Shown one piece after another: positions 9,491 to 21,426 of a stretch of 64,000 nucleotides of DNA. Both the position numbers and the translations under genes were made by a program. The stretch is from Microcyclospora pomicola (taxonomy: Eukaryota > Ascomycota > Dothideomycetes > Capnodiales), in NCBI GenBank assembly GCA_002786065.1, contig NHNY01000022.1, positions 62,001-126,000 on the forward strand. Direction: 5' to 3'. Each line of letters opens with the position of its first letter. The stretch's first letter is position 1. The notes under the pieces were generated by a model. That model did no database searches. It was not told the DNA's origin and saw nothing but the letters and a program-made list of their open reading frames with translations.

Positions 9491-12052
9491 ATGACCTCTG
9501 CTTTTGACGACGAGGATCTGTCGCTGTCCATCCCCACCTCACAAGGCCGCCGACCTTCCAAAGAATCCGAGTATCCTAATGGTGGCCACGATGCTCCTGT
9601 CTCGCACGCCGCCGGCGCACGAACCACAGCGGCATCTGGTCAAGTCAATCCGACCACCACCAAGGCTGCTCGGCTTGGACAATACAACATCGTGAGGACC
9701 TTAGGGGAAGGGTCGTTTGGTAAAGTCAAATTGGCCATCCATCAGGTCAGCGGCCAGAAAGTCGCACTCAAGATCATCGCTCGTCGGAAGCTCATCACAC
9801 GGGACATGGCGGGTCGCATTGAGCGCGAGATTCAATACCTACAATTGCTGCGTCATCCACACATCATCAAGCTCTTCACGGTCATAACAACACCGGGAGA
9901 GATCATTATGGTGCTGGAGTATGCGGGTGGGGAACTGTTCGACTACATTGTGCAGAATGGCAAGATGACGGAAGTCAAGGCACGCAAGTTCTTCCAGCAG
10001 ATCGTCTGCGCGGTGGAGTACTGTCACCGACACAAGATCGTGCATCGAGATCTCAAGCCGGAGAATCTGCTTCTGGACGAGCAACTCAATGTCAAGATTG
10101 CTGATTTTGGACTGAGCAACATCATGACGGACGGTAACTTCCTTAAGACGAGTTGCGGCAGCCCAAACTACGCTGCGCCGGAAGTCATCAGTGGGAAGTT
10201 GTATGCGGGGCCCGAGGTAGACGTTTGGAGCTGTGGTGTTATCCTATACGTGCTGCTTGTCGGTCGGCTGCCATTCGACGATGAGTACATTCCAGCTCTT
10301 TTCAAGAAGATCGCGTCGGGAACTTTCTACGTGCCCAACTACCTGTCCTCCGGTGCAGTGCGTCTTATCAAGAGGATGCTTCAAGTCAATCCTGTCAACC
10401 GCATCACTGTGCCAGAAATCCGCCAAGACCCATGGTTCATGGATGACCTAGCAGATTATCTACAACCTCCCGTCGAAGACTTCATCGACACTGGTGTCGA
10501 CCCTACGAAAGCCATTGACCCGCACGCGTTGGCCAAGGGCAAGCCTGTAGCGGTTCGTGAGAAGCTGCACAACAGTGTCGTTGGCAAGCTCGGAAAGACC
10601 ATGGGATATGCTGCGAGAGATGTGCAAGAGGCATTGGCAAAGGATGAACCTAGTGCGATCAAAGACGCCTACTTGATCGTCCGGGAGAACACGCTCATGA
10701 TGACGAACCCATCCCTGGCGGTTGACCAGCCAGAATTCATGGCGCAATCGCCGCCAGCGTTCACTAACAACTTCAAAGCCTCACCGAGGGTAGCAAGTGG
10801 GACCAATGCCAGACCTCAACCCTCGCCGATGGCGACCATGACAGTGCCACCCCAGCGGCAACCATCGACCAGCTCTGCACCAAACATAGCAGAGGCGCGC
10901 TCTCCAGCCTCCACCATTGGTATCCTCCCGTCCTCACTCCCAGACTATCATGCTGCGTACATGCACGGCCATATCAATAAATCTCACTCACCCACGAATG
11001 ATGAGGTTGCAGAGACTGAGAAGCGGCCAAGGACGAAAGAGGAGCAGGAAGCGACCGCTCGTCGCCTCAAGCCGCACAGCAAAAGCTCACTGAGCCTCCA
11101 CCGGACGACCGACAAGCCGGAACCCATGACCAGCATCCCCGATAAGTCTACGAAAAAGCCCAAGCCTACGAAATGGCAATTTGGTATAAGAAGCCGTAAC
11201 ACGCCAACAGAAGCGATGCTTGCCATCTACAAAGCCCTACAGAAGATGGGTGCTGAATGGGAGGTGGCGAGACCGAAGGAGGTAGGAGGTGAGAGTGGTG
11301 ACGGGAGTCCTCAGCGGAATCGTGTGGGAAGTCAGAGTCCCGAGTACAGTGACTCCGATCCCGATGCTGGGACGGATCCTGAATATGCTTCACATTCGGA
11401 TCAGGAACGCCGGCGACGTAAGCGTGTTGAGCAGCAGCGTGGTGGGAAGGACCATCGCGGTCGGACACGTCACGGACGATGGAACGACTATGGCTACACC
11501 CTACCTGAAGATCCGTGGGTCATCAATGCACGATTCAAGAAAGAAGGTCTGATGCCCACCGGGGCCAATCAGCCGTCTTCCACGAACAGCTCGCGGGTCG
11601 ATCTCCACTCGGAAGCTCCACGAAGACGGAGTTCGACACAGTCCGTCAATGTCGCCAGTCATGAAAACGTTGCTGCCGGTGGGCCTGCGTCCAGGCCTCA
11701 AAGCGCCGCTCACCATGACGGCGGGAATGCCGATGTCGCCGTGTGGGTCTATGTCACGATCCAGCTGTACTGCATTGAGAAGGACTTTTTCCTGGTCGAC
11801 TTCAAATGTGCTGGGTACGAGCGTCTGGTGCATCGCTTCGCCAAAGAGATGACCGGCAGTGACGAGACGGATGTGATTGCGGTCGACCATGCCGGAGAGG
11901 GGTTCGAGGAAGGCGATCTCACACGTAACGCTGAAGGGGTGGAGCTGATCGGGGAAGGTCGTTGGGGTGAGGAGAAAGACATCACCAGCCCTTTTCCCTT
12001 TTTGGACGTCGCTAGTCGGTTGATCATCCAGCTGGCCGAAGCGAATGATTGA
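9491..12052 (+). CDS. SNF1: SNF1/AMPK catalytic subunit (carbon-stress Ser/Thr kinase)
   Basis: Intronless, 853 residues. The kinase domain runs from about 65 to 318: glycine loop LGEGSFGKVKLA (71-82), ATP lysine K94 in VALKII, catalytic HRDLKPEN with D187, DFG with D205, and the activation loop ending FLKTSCGSPNYAAPE with T220, the residue phosphorylated by upstream kinases. It is followed by the autoinhibitory/UBA-like segment (about 365-400, MGYAARDVQEAL). A long Ser/Pro-rich linker leads to the C-terminal regulatory-subunit-binding domain (KWQFGIRSRNTPTEAMLAIYK onward, ending IIQLAEAND). Snf1 drives release from glucose repression and alternative carbon use. The domain order and the nearly invariant T-loop make the call firm. 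An insertion of charged low-complexity sequence (about 600-720) splits the C-terminal domain. Confidence 0.96.
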   Translation: MTSAFDDEDLSLSIPTSQGRRPSKESEYPNGGHDAPVSHAAGARTTAASGQVNPTTTKAARLGQYNIVRTLGEGSFGKVKLAIHQVSGQKVALKIIARRKLITRDMAGRIEREIQYLQLLRHPHIIKLFTVITTPGEIIMVLEYAGGELFDYIVQNGKMTEVKARKFFQQIVCAVEYCHRHKIVHRDLKPENLLLDEQLNVKIADFGLSNIMTDGNFLKTSCGSPNYAAPEVISGKLYAGPEVDVWSCGVILYVLLVGRLPFDDEYIPALFKKIASGTFYVPNYLSSGAVRLIKRMLQVNPVNRITVPEIRQDPWFMDDLADYLQPPVEDFIDTGVDPTKAIDPHALAKGKPVAVREKLHNSVVGKLGKTMGYAARDVQEALAKDEPSAIKDAYLIVRENTLMMTNPSLAVDQPEFMAQSPPAFTNNFKASPRVASGTNARPQPSPMATMTVPPQRQPSTSSAPNIAEARSPASTIGILPSSLPDYHAAYMHGHINKSHSPTNDEVAETEKRPRTKEEQEATARRLKPHSKSSLSLHRTTDKPEPMTSIPDKSTKKPKPTKWQFGIRSRNTPTEAMLAIYKALQKMGAEWEVARPKEVGGESGDGSPQRNRVGSQSPEYSDSDPDAGTDPEYASHSDQERRRRKRVEQQRGGKDHRGRTRHGRWNDYGYTLPEDPWVINARFKKEGLMPTGANQPSSTNSSRVDLHSEAPRRRSSTQSVNVASHENVAAGGPASRPQSAAHHDGGNADVAVWVYVTIQLYCIEKDFFLVDFKCAGYERLVHRFAKEMTGSDETDVIAVDHAGEGFEEGDLTRNAEGVELIGEGRWGEEKDITSPFPFLDVASRLIIQLAEAND

Positions 12053-13882
12053 GCGACGATGAGGAGATTGAGGTCCGTGGTGTGCAGTGTGACACAGCAA
12101 TGGACCGGGAAGCGTGAAGCTCGGATTCTCGGAGCAGTCGCAAGGAGGCAAGAGCGGATGGTTTCACTAACGTGGCAACGAATCGAGATGAGGATGGGGA
12201 AGTACGGTTGTCTTTCGTGCGCGTGAGGGAGCGAGACAGCAAGAGCGGGATTTTGCGAGCGACGGGGCTTCGTCATTGTAGCATAGGCCGCACCAACACG
12301 AAGAACTGACAATGGATGTCTCGTGGTGCGATTCCACTGCTGTGACTGAATCTCCACGCGTGACTTCTCATTAGTTTAATCGACGCTGCTCTCTTTTATC
12401 ATAGCCGTGTCCGTCGCAAACACGACGATGCGATGCTGAACTACGGATTGTATGCTGCTTAATCTCCTAGCTTCGATGCGCTTAAATTTATGGAATCTAT
12501 AGCACCGGGCGAGATATACGGTCAAGATTGGTCAATCTGCGCTTCGACTGCGCCACGCGAACGCACGACCTCACTTTGAACTGTTCACCCAGGTTCTCTT
12601 CATGTCCTGTACCTACGTAGATGTAGGAACGTGTTCATATACAACCGCGAGGTTTTCGTGTAGATACGGCGTATCTTGGTAGCAGAAAGGATCACGACGC
12701 GGTGAATCATCTATACATCGTTTCGGGTTGACTGACGGTCAGGTGTATGGTCTGATACATCTGCGAACCACAGAAAGCCGACGACTGATCCGCTCATATT
12801 GGCACGACCGTTTTATATCTCCACTGGCAGATGAATCGTGTGCAGAGGACGATGACATGTGAATAGGAGAGAGCCTTGATGCGATGGCGGACATAGGTAC
12901 AGCATGGGTTCACAGCAAGTTTTTCTTACCGAGTGTTCTAGGCCGCGGGAGAGAGAAAGAGACACGGAATGTTGGCAGTTTGGGCGGAGACGGCTGTAGC
13001 TTACCTTAGTGAAGGCGGATGAGCTGAACTATGAATGACGGTGTGTTCGGCACGATGATGATCTTCACTGCCAGTGGAGGATTGTAGTGAGTAAGGTAGG
13101 TACACTATAGAGGACGGAGTATCGGGCTCGTCAAAGGACGATGGGAGATGAATGGCCAGACGGGATACGCTGATTGGAGCGCGATGCGTATACATCGACA
13201 ACATGTCAACAGCGGCGCAGGATTCTCGATGCATCATCATCGTTATCACGTGGGAAAGAATCGGCGGCAGCGATGACCAAGCGGCGAAAGAGAATTGCAT
13301 TCTTTTCCTGTTTGCGGTAACTTTATTTTGTGCGATTACAGTGAGAGTCGGTCGGAATCGTCGCCGTTGAGATGATGTTGCGCGGACGGGACGTCGTCAT
13401 CGGCTTGACTCTCGTCCTACAGTAATCAAATAAGAAGTGTGGACGAATTCTGGGGGACGAGAGAAGAAAGGCGAGGAGATCCCATCACAGCCTCGTTCTG
13501 ATGACCACCATACATGGTAGATATGTGCCACACCTACACGTGCGTACAGCTGCGGAGTGCAGAGATGAACGAGGATACTGTAACCGCAAAAGTGGTTCGA
13601 GAATGGTGAAAAGATGAACTCATCAGCCGCCCGTTGATGACATTGCCGCATGTACGTCATCTTGCGCGTAGCATTCGCCCGTCGAGGCGTCGCAGGGACA
13701 CAGACCACTTAGCACAGCTATACCATCATCATCCTCCCAACTGACCTCCTCCTTCTCCTGCTTCTTCTCTCCTTCATCACCGTCGACAACTCAACACCCA
13801 CTCACCCCTCCATCATTCCATCTCGACACCGCCACTGCCACCCTACGCTCCTCATCCTCTCCACCACCACTCCACCGCTACC
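12053..13882. other. Intergenic, 1.8 kb; CT-rich promoter at the right end
   Basis: No gene seen. The left part is the 3' flank of SNF1. The last 150 nt (about 13735..13880) are strongly C/T-rich (runs such as CTCCTCCTTCTCCTGC), typical of highly expressed fungal promoters and fitting the NCE102 start at 13883. Confidence 0.5.
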
Positions 13883-14504
13883 ATGTCCATCTTCAACCTC
13901 GTGGCGCGAGGCCTCCAGGTATGCGCGCATTGCTGAACAGCCCGTCGACCTGCTATCGCCATATACTAACCTTGCTCGTCTGCACCAGTTCCTCTGGACC
14001 CTCCTCATCATGTCCCTCGTCGGCAACATGATCGCCGACTCCAACGGCCACAACGCCAGCATCGTCAACTACACCCTCTTCGTCTCCATCTTCGCCATGC
14101 TCACCCTGCTCTACCTCATCCCCGCCAGCGTCAAGGACTCCTTCCAGATCCACTCCATGCTCCCCCTCATCCTTGATGCCCTGAACGTCATCTTCTGGTT
14201 CTGTGGTGCCGTCGCATTGGCCGCCGAGCTCAATGTCCACAGCTGTGGCAACTCCGTAAGTTTCGCGCGCCCCTCCAGCTGGATGATTCGCCCACTGACC
14301 GTTCACCAGGACTACGTCGATTCCAACAAGGTCACTGCCGGCTCCTCCAAGCGCTGCCACGAGGCCCAGGCTTCATGCGCCTTCCTCTGGTTTGGCTTCG
14401 CCGCCTTCGTCGCATCCACCGTCTTCTCCGGCCTCGGCATGTCTGGCGGCAGCGGTTCCCGATCCGGCGGTGTGCGCCGTGGCCCAGCCATGAGCCAGGT
14501 ATAA
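13883..14504 (+). CDS. NCE102: MARVEL-domain protein, NCE102-like eisosome/MCC organiser
   Basis: Three exons: 13883..13918 (only 12 codons), 13989..14255 and 14310..14504, with introns of 70 nt (perfect TACTAAC branch) and 54 nt. The product is 165 residues, close to yeast Nce102 (173). It has four membrane spans: the first begins in MSIFNLVARGLQ and continues FLWTLLIMSLVGNMIA across the intron, the second covers NYTLFVSIFAMLTLLYLI, the third LPLILDALNVIFWFCGAVAL, and the fourth CAFLWFGFAAFVASTVFSGL. The short hydrophilic tail ends RGPAMSQV. Nce102 proteins organise the plasma-membrane MCC/eisosome domain and respond to sphingolipids. The CT-rich promoter suggests strong expression. Confidence 0.85.
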
Positions 14505-16146
14505 ATCGAGTCCAAGTCGCGCACCTAGAAGGCTTTGACCGGACTGGAAAGTCATGCCTCGCTCGCGATCTGTCGCCACCATGCGCAATATGACTCAGCA
14601 CGAAACAAAAATACTCACCAAAAGAGGTAATACCCATGCACGCCATCTCCGACGCGTCGCATGTCTCTCTCGTATTCTTGGGAATGGGATACATCGATCT
14701 GCGGATCTCTCACGCCTGCATGTTATGATGTTACGCGATTCAGCGAACGAACTCTTTGGTTTTTTCCGTATCTCTCTTCTACATCTTGGGATGCACATGG
14801 AACTGGGCGTGCAGTGGAGTGGACGACGGCGAAAAGGCTGATGAGGATGTGCGTGTGTGGGTGGCACGTCTCATGAACGCCCTACGCAAATACCCATATC
14901 TATCTTCTCGTAATGTCTATGCGATTCACGAATTGTACATCTATCATCTCGCCATATTCTCTTTTCGCGATTAGGTATACCCATGAGTGGACTTGGTTAC
15001 TACCACCAAAGTTGTCGAATGGCAAAGTAAGTAAGGTAAGTAATGTGGGTAGGTAATGTAGAATAACATGATCTTGACATCCCTAGTTCTTGCACGTACC
15101 CCCTCTAAAGAGTACATCTCTTCGTACAACATGGCATGTCATGTTATGCTAGGGGGTGCTACTTCATCCTACTTCGCGATAGACAGAAATCCCTTGGTCT
15201 CAACTACCTGCCCGAGTTGTCTTGCGGCTCTCGAGAGGAATGCATGCCTTGCTTATACAATATTCAGACACCGATGAAGCTGGCTGCTTGATTCATCATC
15301 CTACTTCGCATACATATAGCTCATGACTGCGCGACTTGACTTAGCTCAACTTATAACGCAATTCTGACTAGAGCCCATCGGTATCTCTTTGGTCTATGAT
15401 TACCACAGTGCTCGACAACACCCGGGGTTTGTTAGAGCTGCAGATGCTTAATAGGAGAGGGACATGTGTATAGGTGAATACGGTAGGTAGCTACTGCTCT
15501 GCTTCAAAGAGAATGTGCATTTGCCGCATGTACTCCGCCTCCACTCGCACGGCCCGAGGCACCGATGCGCCTTGCAGGTCGATCCTCGCATGCGCCGGCA
15601 TGACATCACTCATTCTTAACATGCCTTCTACATCCATCCGCCGTCTTCTGCGAAAGTTACATGACCTTCCGCGGCGGCCGTCGTTGCATCATCATATCAA
15701 TCTAGAATCGATATTTCACCCCTGGAATCGCGCGGAAGGACGGCGGTTACGATGATTCAGGATCCGGTCTTAACACAATAAAACTTCTAGCTCACTGCAG
15801 GCCAAGGATCGACGTCACAGGCTAACAGGATCAACAATCCAATAATGTCTGGCGGCCCATTTCGGATGCATCACGGGGCCGGTCATGGTGACGGCGATAT
15901 CAAACTTTACTTGTATTCCTGCTACGTGCGCTCCATACTGCAACGACGACGCTTTCGTCGGGTTTGCTTTTCCGTGCATCTGACCAGGTTTTGCTGCCTT
16001 CTTGAGTGAGAGTTTCTTGATGTGCCTGGAGAAGATCTTGGTCCGTCCGAGTCGTTACACTACCTACCTGCCGTCGTGCCGTGTGTACTGGTGTCACCGC
16101 TGTTTACTCGCCCAGAAGCTGTGAAAAAAGGTTTCTTCGAGAAACT
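14505..16146. other. Intergenic, 1.6 kb, no gene seen
   Basis: 3' flank of NCE102 and promoter of the glycosyltransferase. A short motif CATCCTACTTCGC occurs at about 15167 and again near 15298; otherwise nothing stands out. Confidence 0.45.
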
Positions 16147-19100
16147 ATGGCGGACAAGACGACTGCTCCCCTGGCGGATGCCGCGATTTCCACAGCTCCC
16201 AGCACGCAGCACAGTCAAGCCGCGGCAAACACAAACGACCATGTCAAGTCACGAAGCGCTTCGCAGCCTACGGTGTCCGCGGAAGCTCAGGATGCCTCCT
16301 ACTTCGGCTCGAACCCGGCCGGGACCACGACTCAAGCAGGCGAAGATGTGGTCAAAGAGCCCGTCGAGACACCGCCAGCAGAAGAGGTGGATTTCAAATT
16401 CCCCACTGCGAAGCGTACCAAGACCGCACCGACCGCAGTAGCCTACAGCGAACGACCGAGCGCACCCGCGCGCTCCAGCACCCTCCTCAAAGCCATGAAG
16501 CGAACGGCGACAGGAGGTCTGGGACAGAAACCCACCGAGCCCTACTCGTACACCTTCGACCCGATGCTGTCCGATAGCGGCTCCAGCTCCTCCGAGGACG
16601 AGAACGAGGCGCCGACCAACCGCCCTCGCCGATCTGAGACTGCCGCCACCAACGCCGTGGATACGCGACTGGGGGAAGAGAGCAACAAGCATGCGAAGAA
16701 GGGACGGTCATACTCTCGCTTCGCGATCGGAAACGATCATATGAAGACCAAGGGCCGCATCAGCAAGCGCGACGGTCGGCTCAACATCTCCGTCAACGAT
16801 ACATCGAACAATGGCTATGTGACGAAGGCGTTGGGACAGAGCTTGAAGCACCATCTCGATGTCCCGCGACATCGCAACAATAATTTGAAGAAATGGGCGA
16901 GTACACCCCGGGAGGACGAGGAGAAGAAAGGGGACAGTGAAGACGAGGATGATGAGGAGGATATTAAAGACTCCGCCGAATCGCTCGCTGCATCGCTACG
17001 GGGCATGCGGACCAGACCAAAATTGAACATCGTCATCATGGTCATTGGTTCGCGTGGAGATATCCAGCCCTTCCTCAAGGTCGGCAAGATCTTGAAAGAG
17101 TACGGACATCGCGTCCGCATTGCCAGCCATCCCACGTTCAAAGAGTTTGTGGAAAAGGACGTCGGGCTGGAATTCTTCAGCGTGGGTGGCGACCCCTCAG
17201 AGCTGATGGCGTTCATGGTCAAGAATCCCGGTTTGGTGCCTGGCCTGAAGACGATCCGAGAAGGCGAGATCCAACGGCGAAGAACGGCCATGGGGGTCAT
17301 GTTCGATGGATTCTGGCGGGCTTGTGTCAACACCACCGATGACGAGCAAGACAATGCTAATCTGCGGATGTTGAGGGACAGGTCACCCTTCGTCGCTGAC
17401 GCCATCATCGCCAACCCGCCCTCCATGGCTCACGTCCACATCGCAGAGAAACTGGGAGTGCCGCTGCACATGATGTTCACCTTCCCCTACAGTCCGACCC
17501 AGCAATTCCCACACCCTCTTGCGAACATCAAACCAGGCAAAAGCAACGTTGACACCAACTATGTCAACTTCATGTCCTACTCACTCGTCGAGATGATGAC
17601 ATGGCAGGGGTTGGGAGACATCGTGAACCGCTTCCGTGAGCGCACCCTAGGCCTCGAACCTGTCAGCTCGTTATGGGCACCCGGCGCACTTTATCGGATG
17701 CATGTACCCTACACGTACATGTGGAGCCCCTCGCTCGTACCGAAGCCGAAGGATTGGGGTCCCGAGATCGATATTGCAGGATTCGTATTTCTGGACTTGG
17801 CGAGCAACTTCAAGCCGGACAAGGACTTGGAAGACTTCTTAAATGCCGGCGAGCCGCCGATCTACGTTGGGTTCGGAAGCATTGTGGTAGACGACCCCGA
17901 TGGGTTCACGGAGCTGATTATCGAAGCTACGAAGAAAGCCGGTGTGCGCTGTCTGCTGAACAAAGGTTTGTGGCAGTTGATATACACGCTTCAGGACAAC
18001 CGCTAACACGAACTTACAGGATGGGGTGGACTGGGTCGAGGAAACAATGACACCCCCGACCATATCTTTATGCTGGGCAACACTCCGCATGATTGGCTGT
18101 TCCCCAAAGTCAAGGCAGTCGTGCACCATGGCGGCGCTGGAACTACGGCAATCGGTCTAAAGTGCGGCAAGCCGACCATGATCGTGCCGTTCTTCGGTGA
18201 TCAGCCGTTCTGGGGATCGATGGTTGCCGAAGCAAAGGCGGGCGCGTTCCAATGCATACCATACAAGAACCTGACTGTCGACCGTCTCGCGGAGGGAATC
18301 AAGCAGTGCCTGACCGAGGAAGCACAAGTCAACGTGCAGAAGATCGCCAAGTCGATCGAAGCGGAAGGCGACGGAGCGGAGAACGCGGTAAAGTCATTCC
18401 ACCGCAGCCTGCCGCTCGCGGGAGCGCACAACATGCGCTGTGCGATTCTGGAGGATCAAGCGGCGGTCTGGCAACTTCGCAATTCATCCGTTCGTCTGTC
18501 GACGCTGGCCGCCGAGATACTGCATCACAAAGGCAAGCTGAAGTACAGCGATCTCAAGCTGTTGCGGGTGTTCGAATGGAACGACTTCGACGGACCGGGT
18601 GAGCCCATCACCGGCACGGTGGGAGCGGTGGGAGCCTCATTGTACGATATCGGAGAGGGGGTAGGAATGGTGCCAGTCAGAATCGCCGAGCATGTTCGGA
18701 AGCATGAGAAAAACCAGCGAAAGCGACAAGAGAATGCGCGTCGACGAGAGGAACGGCGGAAAGCTAAGGCGGGTGTCGCTAAACACATGCGTGAAAATGG
18801 CGAGAATATCGATGAGCCTCGCGCCTCAACAGAAGGCAATCGGCCAGCGGTCCAACGCGGCCAGACGGGGGACACACTCGCATCCGCCATCTCCGAAACT
18901 CCTTCGGGGCCAGTGACGCGGCGCGTGATGGGTGAGGTCGGAAGTGGATTGAAGAAGACCACCGAAGCCGTGCTTACGATGCCGAACGATCTTCACATGG
19001 CGATCGCGCAGGGCTTCCACAATGCGCCTCGCCTGTGGGGTGATGCCACCGTGCGCAAGCCTGTGCGCATCACCGGCGTCAAGTCGGGCTTCACCGCGGC

Positions 19101-20049
19101 ACGCAAGGAGTTCGCATATGGCATCTGGGATGGCTGGACTGGTCTTGTCACGCAACCGATTGGTGACTGGCAGGATCGCGAGACCCTCCCCGGCAAGTTC
19201 GCTGGGGTTGGCACCGGATTCGGGAAGGGTATCGGCGGGTTCGTGCTGAAGAACGTCTCCGCCGTCGTGGCTCCTCCGGCATACATGATGAAAGGCGTCG
19301 TCAAGTGGGCCGAGAAGAAATCGCATGGGCCTGGCGCCAAGACCATGATCCGCCGCTCCCGCATCACTCAAGGGAACCAGCAAGTCTTTGCTCTCGAGCA
19401 AGACGAAGCCGAACTCGCCCGCGTCCGCCAGAAGGTCAGCGAGGGCTGGCACGTCTACGAGCAGATCTGGGCCGAAGCCCAACACCGCTTCGGCCGCAGC
19501 GGCGGCAAAGCGCTGGCCGGCAAATATCGATACGCGAGGGAGAAGCGGGACTGGGACATCAACGGCGCGCTTGAGAATGCGACGACTGCCAAACATGCGC
19601 TGCATGCGAAGCAAAAGGGCCAAGACCTGCAAACCGTGTTTGCGAAACGCCAGCAGGAAGTGCGCAAGGCCGAACTCCCGCGCGCCGGCGCCATGCAGCA
19701 GACCGATGAACACGAACAAAACTCCGAGGTGCTGCCCAACGGCCATCGCGTCGACGAGCATCTAATTCCTGAGAACGAGCAGCGAGATGTCAAGTCAGGA
19801 GCCGGTCTGCAGCAACCCGGCGAGCGGCGAGAGTCGATGTCCGAGGCGACCACGGCAGTCGCCACCTCGGACGAAGAGGAGCAGTCTCCCGCTAACAAAG
19901 ATAACACGGCGGACTTGTCGGCGCAGAAAGGTCGCGTCGACATGGGCGTGCAGCCGGACGGGTCGATGAAGATGACCGGCGGTGGGCACGATACGATGAA
20001 AGACGGCTTGATTGGCAGCGTGTTGCCGTCCGTGGCGATGCGAGCATGA
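16147..20049 (+). CDS. Sterol 3-beta-glucosyltransferase-like protein (GT1/GT28), long fungal form
   Basis: Two exons, 16147..17965 and 18020..20049, with one 54-nt intron (GTTTGT donor, CTAAC branch, TTACAG acceptor), giving 1282 residues. After a disordered Ser/acidic N-terminus, the GT28 N-terminal half starts at about 292 (NIVIMVIGSRGDIQPFLKVG). The UDP-sugar-binding half holds the HHGGAGTTAIGLKCGKP signature (about 640) and PFFGDQPFWGSMV. It would transfer glucose from UDP-glucose to ergosterol or a related lipid. Unlike Atg26 it has no GRAM/PH region ahead of the catalytic part. Instead a C-terminal module rich in glycines (KFAGVGTGFGKGIGGFVLKN) precedes a coiled, charged tail. That module recalls the C-terminal repeats of Vps13/Atg2-type lipid-transfer proteins, which is my inference. 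The start is the ATG after the open upstream frame; 16081 is an in-frame alternative. Confidence 0.85.
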
Positions 20050-20065
20050 GCGTGAGCGTGAGCAT
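20042..20065 (+). repeat. Hexamer tandem repeat (GAGCRT)4
   Basis: Four consecutive 6-nt units, GAGCAT GAGCGT GAGCGT GAGCAT, cover the last codons and stop of the glycosyltransferase gene and the first bases of its 3' UTR. Confidence 0.7.
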
Positions 20066-20879
20066 GGCATTGTTTCGTTGCGATACCCATGGTTTGTTTT
20101 TTCGTCGCGGACTATTTCATTGGGTGGTGTTGGAGTTGAAGCGAGGGCAATGAATCAATCTAGCGTCGAGCATTTTCTACTTGTTCCTTGCATTGTAATG
20201 TGAAGGGGTGCTGTACTTCTTAGGGAATGCTGAACGACATCATTTGTCTTTCTAGGTAGCTAGGCAGTACTATTCTCCTGCCCTTATCTACGACTGTATA
20301 TATTTGTAATCTGGATCGAGACCGTGATGTTGTTCCTTGTCTGGGTTCTGGTCAACATCGCTCGTGGGGACATTGGTGCATGTACACCGCGTATTACCCC
20401 TTAGGACAGCATACAGGATGAGATTGAGGATCCCGAACTACGACATCGATAGTGCTAAGGTATGTACTCCCTTTTCAACCAGCAATGGAGCACGTGCCCA
20501 CACATGTATGTACCTGACAGAATCTTACAACCTGGACGCCGACAACGCTCTTCGTCTGCCGTAGATGCATGTAAAACATAGTGGGGTCCGAGTAGAATAG
20601 TGATGTAATCACCATGTCTCCCCCTCGCCCCTCCAAACCTCCGAGCGGACATAAGGTACATACGTTGACAGCATGGTGATGTCAGAATCGATGAAAAGTG
20701 ATGAAGAGTTGAGTTGAGTGGTGATAGAGGGGTCTTGTTATCGAATGGTCGGAGGTATTTCTTTGCTCGAATGTTGTAACTCATCTGTATCTTGCTCTTC
20801 GTTTGTTTGACATCTATACTCTATATACATTACATCCTGGATCAATTCACGAAGTAATATCTAAGATACCATCACCATC
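20050..20879. other. Intergenic; promoter of the small disordered protein
   Basis: No gene seen. A TATATAC box-like element lies about 55 nt before the next start codon, in an AT-rich stretch (about 20815..20870). Confidence 0.45.
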
Positions 20880-21426
20880 ATGTCTGCCGAATACGAAGGT
20901 CAAGATCCCATCAAGATCGCCGAGCAGGCCGAGCGCGACCTCAACTCGTACGCCAACAAGACGGGCAACCGGGCTGATGCGAGCGATAGCAGTATGTTGT
21001 CCTCACCTGCCAGCTGCTGCTGCTTCTGAGCATCGGTCTTCGCTTGTTAAAGAAAAGAGGTACACATACTCACCAGTCTTGATCCGCAGCAAACGAGTCC
21101 GGCATCGACGAGACCGCCACGACCAAATTCCCCGGCGCCGCCGTGACGTACGGCTCCGCGGCGTCCGGCGCGGGCGACAACCGCGAGATCCCCGACAGCG
21201 AGGGCGGCGACGTCGACCCGAAGACGGGCCAGTGAGTCGTTGCTCCCGAATCTTCCCTAGCGGACGAGCGAGTGGTGTCGAAACCTGTGGCTGACATGTT
21301 GTGTGTTTTCGCGGCAGACAATACAAGGCCGGAGACTTCGAGGGCGTCGGTGGACCGGAGGATAAGGCGGCGCTGCGGACGCAGAATGAGGGTGGCGAGG
21401 ACGATGTCGAGAGCAATACTCGTTAA
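20880..21426 (+). CDS. Small hydrophilic, probably disordered protein
   Basis: Three exons: 20880..20991, 21090..21231 and 21318..21426, with introns of 98 and 86 nt (GTATGT and GTGAGT donors; GCAG acceptors). The 120-residue product has no hydrophobic core: MSAEYEGQDPIKIAEQAERD, then NSYANKTGN, ESGIDETATTKFPGAAVTYG, DNREIPDSEGGDVDPKTGQQ and EDKAALRTQNEGGEDDVESN. It is acidic and Gly/Asp/Glu-rich. I recall similar small proteins in many Pezizomycotina but know no function. The reading through three exons with consistent phase and an intact stop supports the model. The TATA-like box and compact form would fit a stress- or stage-regulated gene, which is inference. Confidence 0.75.

Noticed and set aside
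13953-14360. 135-codon minus-strand frame over NCE102
   Set aside because: Antisense shadow of the NCE102 exons and one intron.
18826-19761. 311-codon minus-strand open frame inside the glycosyltransferase gene
   Set aside because: It is antisense to a well-supported coding exon and reflects GC-rich codon use; its sequence has no family character.
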